Part shown: piece after piece, positions 59,194 to 64,000 of the stretch
Layout: the number at the start of each line of letters is the position of its first letter
Position numbering within the stretch: position 1 is the stretch's first letter
Assembly: GCA_022496185.1 (NCBI GenBank)
Contig: WTXG01000002.1
Coordinates: 62,001 to 126,000, forward strand
Source of the DNA: Multifurca ochricompacta
Taxonomy: Eukaryota > Basidiomycota > Agaricomycetes > Russulales > Russulaceae
Length of the DNA stretch: 64,000 nt
Reading direction: 5' to 3'
The notes under the pieces: generated by a model
Seen by the model: the letters and a program-made list of their open reading frames with translations, nothing else
Databases searched by the model: none
Told to the model about the DNA's origin: nothing
Made by a program: the position numbers and the translations under genes

Positions 59194-60271
59194 TGTCGCC
59201 ATCCTGTGTCCACGTCTCTGCCGCCATCAATGCATTTCCCCTATCTACTCCTGTGCATCCTCCTTCTCGCCCACTTTCTCCTATTGATTATGATGCAACC
59301 GCCCAAGTGGCCCAAGGGGACAGAATCATCGACATCGACGAAGATTTTAATCTGCCCGAACACCCCCATCCCAACAACCTGATCGATGTAGATTTTGGCA
59401 ATGAGTCCCCCAAATTCCCCTTCTTCCCTAACAACCCCAGTTCACAATTCTACTTCCCGCTCATGATCCCATCGACCAAGAACAACAGCACTACAGAGGT
59501 GGCCAAGTACATTTACTACACCAACAAAGGGATGGATGTAGCTGGATGCCTGGAAAAAGGAGGGCCTGTCTATGGGGCTCCAGTCTATTTGGAAGAAAAG
59601 AACGTCGATCGGCTACATTACGTCTTGGGGCCAGAACATTTGCAACATCTCTCAGCCCACGACCCCCGCACCTTCGCTATCAATGAAGTACTTCGAGACC
59701 TCTGTATGCCACGACTGACTGCCGAGGTTGTGTGGCTCCGTAAGTTCCAGGCGCTCCGGGACAACCTAGAAATGCAACGTTGCAATTATGAGCAACAGAT
59801 GGTGAAGATTAATCGGGGAGTTTTCGACATAGAGCATCACCTGGCCAGCATCAGGACAAGATTGGAGCGAGGAGAGGCATACCAGACTATATCCGAACGC
59901 TTTGCTGGTGCTGTAGCAGCAAGTATCACCTCAGCTGGTGTTGCCCCATGGCCAAGAAACAATGTCGATACTGCCAAAGTACCTTGCACTGGAGTCATCA
60001 ATGTCTGTTTCGACGACTCACACAGGCCCCCACAGTCCAGAACCCGTCTGGGTGGTGTGGCAAGTGTCTCTCCCACAACACCAGACATCAAGAAATCGAT
60101 TGTCATGTTTATGACGGCTGCTTTCACTGTGGGAGGCAAGGGCCCTACGGTTTTCTACGAACACACATTTGCCCCACAGACGAAGAAAAGGAGAATTACG
60201 ATGTGGACCACTACGCTGTAGCTGATGACTATCTCTCCTTGGTTCAGGACAACGATGGTATGCCAATCTAG
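59194..60271 (+). pseudogene. GyD ORF3, fused in frame to pol
   Basis: The position equivalent to the ORF3 start is ATG 59194 (MSPSCVHVSAAINAF), but no stop separates it from the chromodomain, giving a 466-codon frame 58821-60221. Conserved blocks are diverged but clear: SPIDYDA, PNNPSSQFYFPL, YYTNKGMDVAGCLEK, GAPVYLEE, a helical region and CRYCQSTLHWSHQC, CGKCLSHNTRHQEIDC, CFHCGRQGPYG. Near 59905 the linker between the helical part and the first knuckle is deleted and the frame shifts, so the knuckles (CWCCSSKYHLSWCC onward) are read in another frame. The retained pattern despite divergence points to past selection. Confidence 0.78.
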
Positions 60272-60302
60272 CTGGCTCTGCTAGGACTTAGAGAGGGGGT
60301 AA

Positions 60303-60896
60303 TGTTACAAACCCCGTTGCGTCGTCTTGTTTCCTTTTTCCATCACGTGACATGTTGCTTGGCTTTGTTTGCTTCCTTGTTGACCGTGTTATGACTGATA
60401 TTGCGCCTGTTTGTTCCTTATCTATGACTCAACTTCTTGCTTATCTATGACTCATACTTTACCTCAGAACTCTTACATATTTTCCCACCAGAATTGCGAC
60501 TATACTGGATCCGTCTACATATATTCTCATCTGGCCCACCTGACCCCATTCCCTCTTTGGATACATTACAACTTCATTGATACATCAAGTATGGTACTCC
60601 GATTCAGACTCCGACTTCTATTACATATATAAGGCCTGCCTAGATAGCCTGTATACCTTAGACTCAACTTCTTAATCAACTTGGTGCATTACCTTCTGGG
60701 TGATTCCTCAGACCCGATTCTTGAACCGTCTCAGTGCTTCTGGCACTCTTCCGCTCACCAACACTAAGGGATTAGCTCCTTTGTGTTGACTCCTCACCCA
60801 ATCTCCGTGTACTTGAAAGACAGTGCACATCTGACTTTGTAGTTTCGCTACACGACTTATCACACGTCGTGACAAATGCCCACACCAGGCGTTACA
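60303..60896 (+). repeat. GyD 3' LTR
   Basis: 594 bp, same length as the 5' LTR; differences are mostly CpG transitions. Preceded by the polypurine tract GAGAGGGGG (60290-60299). Confidence 0.92.
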
Positions 60897-62695
60897 ATAC
60901 TGATCGAAACCTGATAACTTCTGAACATAACTCCCATGTCTCCTTAGGCTCCATTCTAACCTCAATCCAGTGTGCAGTGACACCAAGAAATGCTGCTTTT
61001 GTGGTATCAGCCATCCACATATCTGCTGTTGTGGAGATTAGACTGGGAGCCATCTGTCATAGTGTTGGTAAGTCTCAATATTCACTAGCATAAAGTTTAT
61101 GAACCTCAACATCTTTTTTAAGCTGCACCACCCACTTAATGAACTTGTTGTGCAGATGGTTGACTACATCATTTGTTGTTGGCAGGTCTTGTAAGGCTGT
61201 GACAGAATTCTCCCTGTGATGTTACTAATGACTCGATATTGTGTTTCACCAGTGTTTTGCTTACTGAGGGCCTAACCCCTCCTAATTCTCCATAGTTCTA
61301 GCTTGATCTACTATTAGACATTATATCATAGTACTAGATGCTTCTACATAATATGACATAGCTAGCTCCACATGTATTTAAGGACCAACTAGAGTAGAGA
61401 GACAGACCAAGTCTGTTCTCTTGTGTTCAATCAAAGGTGCTTCGGACTTCATCAAATCCTCTTGGTTAGAGCCCCACTTGAACTCTCCAAGATGTGACTT
61501 GGAGAGCCTTCATCATCTTGAACTTGTTGCAGGACTTAGAGTCTCTGCCGTCGACTTCGAATCTCATGCACGTGCCCTCTGACTTCGTCATGGGCTTGAC
61601 TAGATCTTGACTCTATTGTAACTTTGAACCTTGCCTTGACTTGGAAGGCTTGCTCCCATCTGACCCCGACACAGTTCCGCACCTAACTGTGACAAAGGCT
61701 GACTTTGGTCACATTGCAACCAAACAGTTTTGGAAGGTGGTTTTGTTTGCAACAGCAAGGGACTAATGGAGGTGATGGGGATATGAGTGTTACTTTCCTC
61801 TAATGGTGAGTCTTACCTGGTCATCGACTGCAACAAATTGAGTGACTGCATGAAGCACATCTTCTCGGGTAAACACAGGTGCGTTCATCAGCTTTCTAAC
61901 TGACATGTCCAATGTTCCCTGTGTCCCCACCTTCTTTCCCCTTCTTTCTTCTTCAATCTTTTTCCAGAGTGGACACAGCATTGCCCAATGGTGCTCAGGT
62001 ATGTTTTCTTTCTTGCATCATTCCTGGTATGTTGAATAATGTTGATGGATGTGCTGCCGACAGGAGTTACCCCCGGTGAGGAACACTTTCCACTTCGTGT
62101 TCTTCCTCACAAATTCTTCATCATTTCTATCAAAGCTCTGGTAAGTGATCTTTTATTCTCATGAATTATTACTTACTTGCATATATTACACCAACATCCA
62201 GTTCATGTATCCACCCTACTATCATCCATAATGAACTTGACTGTGATTTTATCTGTGAAGATAAGTCAAATGTCCCTTGCCTTGTCCTTTTGTGTATGGA
62301 CCTCAGACAGGATGGGTAGGTGATAATCTTGGAGCCCATCTCCCTTGACATCTGTTAACATTTTGTATAGAAGATAAATTGCAAGCTTCGTACCTCAGAG
62401 TCATCCAGTAAATCATGCCCACTCAACACCTCAGGTTCATCAGATTCATTCTGAACCTCCTCATCCTCACTAGCTTCCTTTGATGGTTTTGCACAGTGTT
62501 TCTTCCAAGGCCTATGATCAGGCTCTTCATCTGAGGATTCTTCTGAATGTTCATCCACTGCTGCTTGCTTTGAAGACCTGTTGTTCTTTGCTGGTGCTTT
62601 TGTTAGTCCTACCTTTTTGGAGCTGGTTTCTTTGCTGGTGCCTTTGTGTGTGCTGTGATTTTACCCTTTGTGGTTGGAGCATTGGTTTTTGCCAT
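60897..62695 (-). pseudogene. hAT transposase-like gene, decayed and truncated
   Basis: Minus-strand blocks in order: a start MAKTNAPTTKGKITAH at 62695 with a Lys/Ala-rich then acidic N-terminus; FTDKITVKF near 62240; a zinc/BED-like region KWKVFLTGGNSCRQHIHQHY near 62060; GKKVGTQGTLDMSVRKL, FTREDVLHAVTQFVAVDDQ near 61830; then, after an intron and the solo LTR, STTADMWMADTTKAAFLGVTAHWIE near 61000. This order is that of fungal hAT transposases (ADLWT...FLGVTAHWI block). It has frame errors (near 62623) and TGA codons, and stops at the GyD LTR; the catalytic C-terminal half and dimerisation domain are missing. Confidence 0.65.
61198..61694 (+). mobile_element. Solo LTR (GyB-related, 497 bp) inside the hAT gene
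   Basis: Starts TGTGACAGAATT, ends CTAACTGTGACA; perfect AAGGC duplication (61193-61197 and 61695-61699). Contains CAAGTCTGTTCTCTTG like GyB. Confidence 0.92.
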
Positions 62696-62852
62696 GTTGT
62701 ATTGACACGTTAATGAACACAAGTAATATTGCACTGTATACTTGACATTGTTTGGCAGTGTATTGTGTTTGCCACTTGCAATTTGATCCTCCAAGTTGGT
62801 ACTTCTGTTGACATGACCTTAATATAAGAAATTGTGCCATTATATTTCATGA

Positions 62853-62930
62853 GGGTGTGTAACTCAGTGGTTAGAGCAATGGACCCAGCTATGTCTGGTA
62901 GGTCTTGGGTTCAATCCATGATGCAGCCAT
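62853..62930 (+). repeat. tRNA-like sequence, SINE head candidate
   Basis: TAACTCAGTGGTTAGAGC (62860) matches a pol III A box and GGTTCAATCC (62908-62917) a B box, at the spacing found in tRNA genes. The acceptor and anticodon stems do not pair well, so a working tRNA is unlikely; a tRNA-derived SINE or relic fits better. The AT-rich DNA after it has no clear tail. Confidence 0.45.
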
Positions 62931-63180
62931 TATTTTCAGGTTTCAGGAGCTGACATAATACCTAAGAAATCAATGGTCTTTGTATTATGTAAAAGACCAG
63001 TTGCAACCAGTGTAAACCAGCTTTCATTGGTCTTTCAAAATTCTGTAATAGTGTGCAACTGGCAACTGATAAGTCTGGGAATCTGTGCAACCACAACCAA
63101 TGGTCTGGTTGCATTTGGTTGGGTTTGGTCCAGTTTCAGTTGTTTTTTTGGTTTGGGCAACTGGATCTTTAAACACTAGC

Positions 63181-63953
63181 CATGCCTGTTCCACAAAATG
63201 AAATAAAATAATAATGTAAATAAAGAATAAACTTAATCTTCTGAACATAAATCAGCAATTATTGAGGGATCCTGAGTAGCCACAAATGAACACATTGTAT
63301 CCAAGTGTGTGTTGACACAGGATGTGTCTGGAGATGCTTCAGGCATCTAAGGATCGCTTTAAGCTGTAGATAAGATTAGATGAGGTTCCGGAGTTTTGGA
63401 CTTTTTACAATATCTTTATTACATTTCTTTCTCACCTTACTCAGCTGATTAGTGATGTACTTAGTAATGCACAGTAAGCATGTGATATCTCTTTGGCCAA
63501 TGGCCTTTATCCCTCATTGATTATTGTCCAGCACTTGTGGACTTATTCCCAGTGCACACAGACCATTTCCCCTGGCCCCCATGGGTATATAAGGGTGTCT
63601 GTTTTGTCTCTTTCACTTCAGAGTTCTTCTAACCTCTGAAGTGTAAGTTCTTCTTTACTTTACTCTCTCACTACCTATAGACTAACCTATTATATTAGAC
63701 TTGTCTTTCTTTAGGTGTGTAGATAGTAATATAGAGTTCTTCTAACCTCTGAAGTACTTGTCTTTCTTTAGCCTAACATGCTACTAACCACAGTCAGTAT
63801 AACCAGCAGCATGATTATTTGACAGTGTGTATCTCCTTCACTGGGATGGACTGGGCCAAGTGTCTGAAATGCATGATGCAAGTAAAGAACTTGCACATGT
63901 TTCATTTTATGGGTAACCTGGGTATCAAAACAAATATCCAGGGGTTACCCCTG
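63181..63953. repeat. Dispersed repeat R, copy 2 (interrupted by a solo LTR)
   Basis: Flanks 63181-63309 and 63830-63953 match 17868-17904 plus 18334-18539. Upstream (63060-63170) there are repeated words such as TTGGTTGGGTTTGG, recalling the word-rich ends of the MITE at 17905. Confidence 0.7.
63310..63824 (+). mobile_element. Solo LTR (515 bp)
   Basis: Starts TGTTGACACAGG, ends TTATTTGACA, with a perfect GTGTG duplication (63305-63309 and 63825-63829); the undisturbed site is visible in the other copy of repeat R near 18410. TATA-like GGGTATATAAGG at about 63582. Contains GAGTTCTTCTAACCTCTGAAG twice in part (63620, 63735). The same family as the fragment at 28883-29200. Confidence 0.92.
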
Positions 63954-64000
63954 CCAATCACTATGCATTTGTCAATTATTTTTGCATTCTATGCAGTTAT

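Larger units (their letters stand above)
29201..60896 (+). mobile_element. GyD: outer gypsy chromovirus, split by three insertions
   Basis: LTRs of 594 bp each at 29201-29794 and 60303-60896 enclose, after removal of Gy2, the solo LTR at 39528 and Gy3, one continuous element: leader, gag, pol, chromodomain and ORF3, all in order. The junctions are exact at the target duplications. The outer flanks do not match (TAAAG on the left, ATACT on the right), so it either recombined with another copy or lost flanking DNA. It is the most diverged member of the ORF3-bearing group and the oldest part of the nest. Confidence 0.88.

Noticed and set aside
62853..62930. A functional tRNA gene
   Set aside because: A and B boxes are present, but the acceptor and anticodon stems do not pair acceptably.

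Overview
The window looks like nuclear DNA of a basidiomycete fungus, most likely an Agaricomycete. The single-copy genes at the left are split by many short GT-AG introns (about 45-70 bp), encode conserved eukaryotic proteins, and are followed by a large nested block of LTR retrotransposons.

Left arm (1-10.3 kb), host genes: the 5' part of a Sac-domain phosphoinositide phosphatase gene (minus, runs off the left edge); SF3A3/Prp9, a U2 snRNP splicing factor (minus); the translation helicase eIF4A (plus), divergent from SF3A3 across a 175-bp shared promoter; an unrecognised low-complexity protein (minus); and a complete ten-exon cytochrome P450 (plus).

10.3-19.1 kb, transposon-rich transition: a tandemly duplicated 330-bp unit split by a 1.7-kb element with terminal inverted repeats; a Ty1/copia element with 306-bp LTRs and a GCAAC target duplication; a hAT-type MITE with an 8-bp target duplication; a solo LTR.

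19.1-60.9 kb, nested Ty3/gypsy chromoviruses: Gy1 (plus, 19.2-27.2 kb) stands alone. A second element, GyD (plus, LTRs at 29.2 and 60.3 kb), has been split by Gy2 (minus, 29.8-38.7 kb), a solo LTR (39.5 kb) and Gy3 (minus, 43.8-58.7 kb). Gy3 itself contains a complete element of another family, GyB (plus, 45.8-52.6 kb), and a solo LTR (55.6 kb). Gy1 and Gy2 each contain one solo LTR. Nearly every insertion is proven by a perfect 5-bp target duplication, so the order of events can be read.

60.9-64 kb: a decayed hAT transposase gene cut by a solo LTR, a tRNA-like SINE candidate, and a dispersed repeat containing a further solo LTR.

The gypsy elements have gag, then pol (protease, RT, RNase H, integrase, chromodomain). 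Gy1, Gy2, Gy3 and GyD also carry a third gene downstream of pol (ORF3), about 390 codons long, with a conserved N-terminal domain and four cysteine/histidine modules. In Gy1-3 it starts about 75 nt after the pol stop; in GyD it is fused in frame to pol. Other recurring features are a primer-binding site complementary to the element's own predicted RNA 5' end (self-priming, as in Tf1/sushi elements), gag frames with no AUG at their 5' end, and decay dominated by CpG-to-TpG change: premature stops are almost all TGA where the family has arginine. Several single-base deletions, including one in SF3A3 and a dense cluster at 40.96-42.7 kb, may be consensus errors rather than biology.
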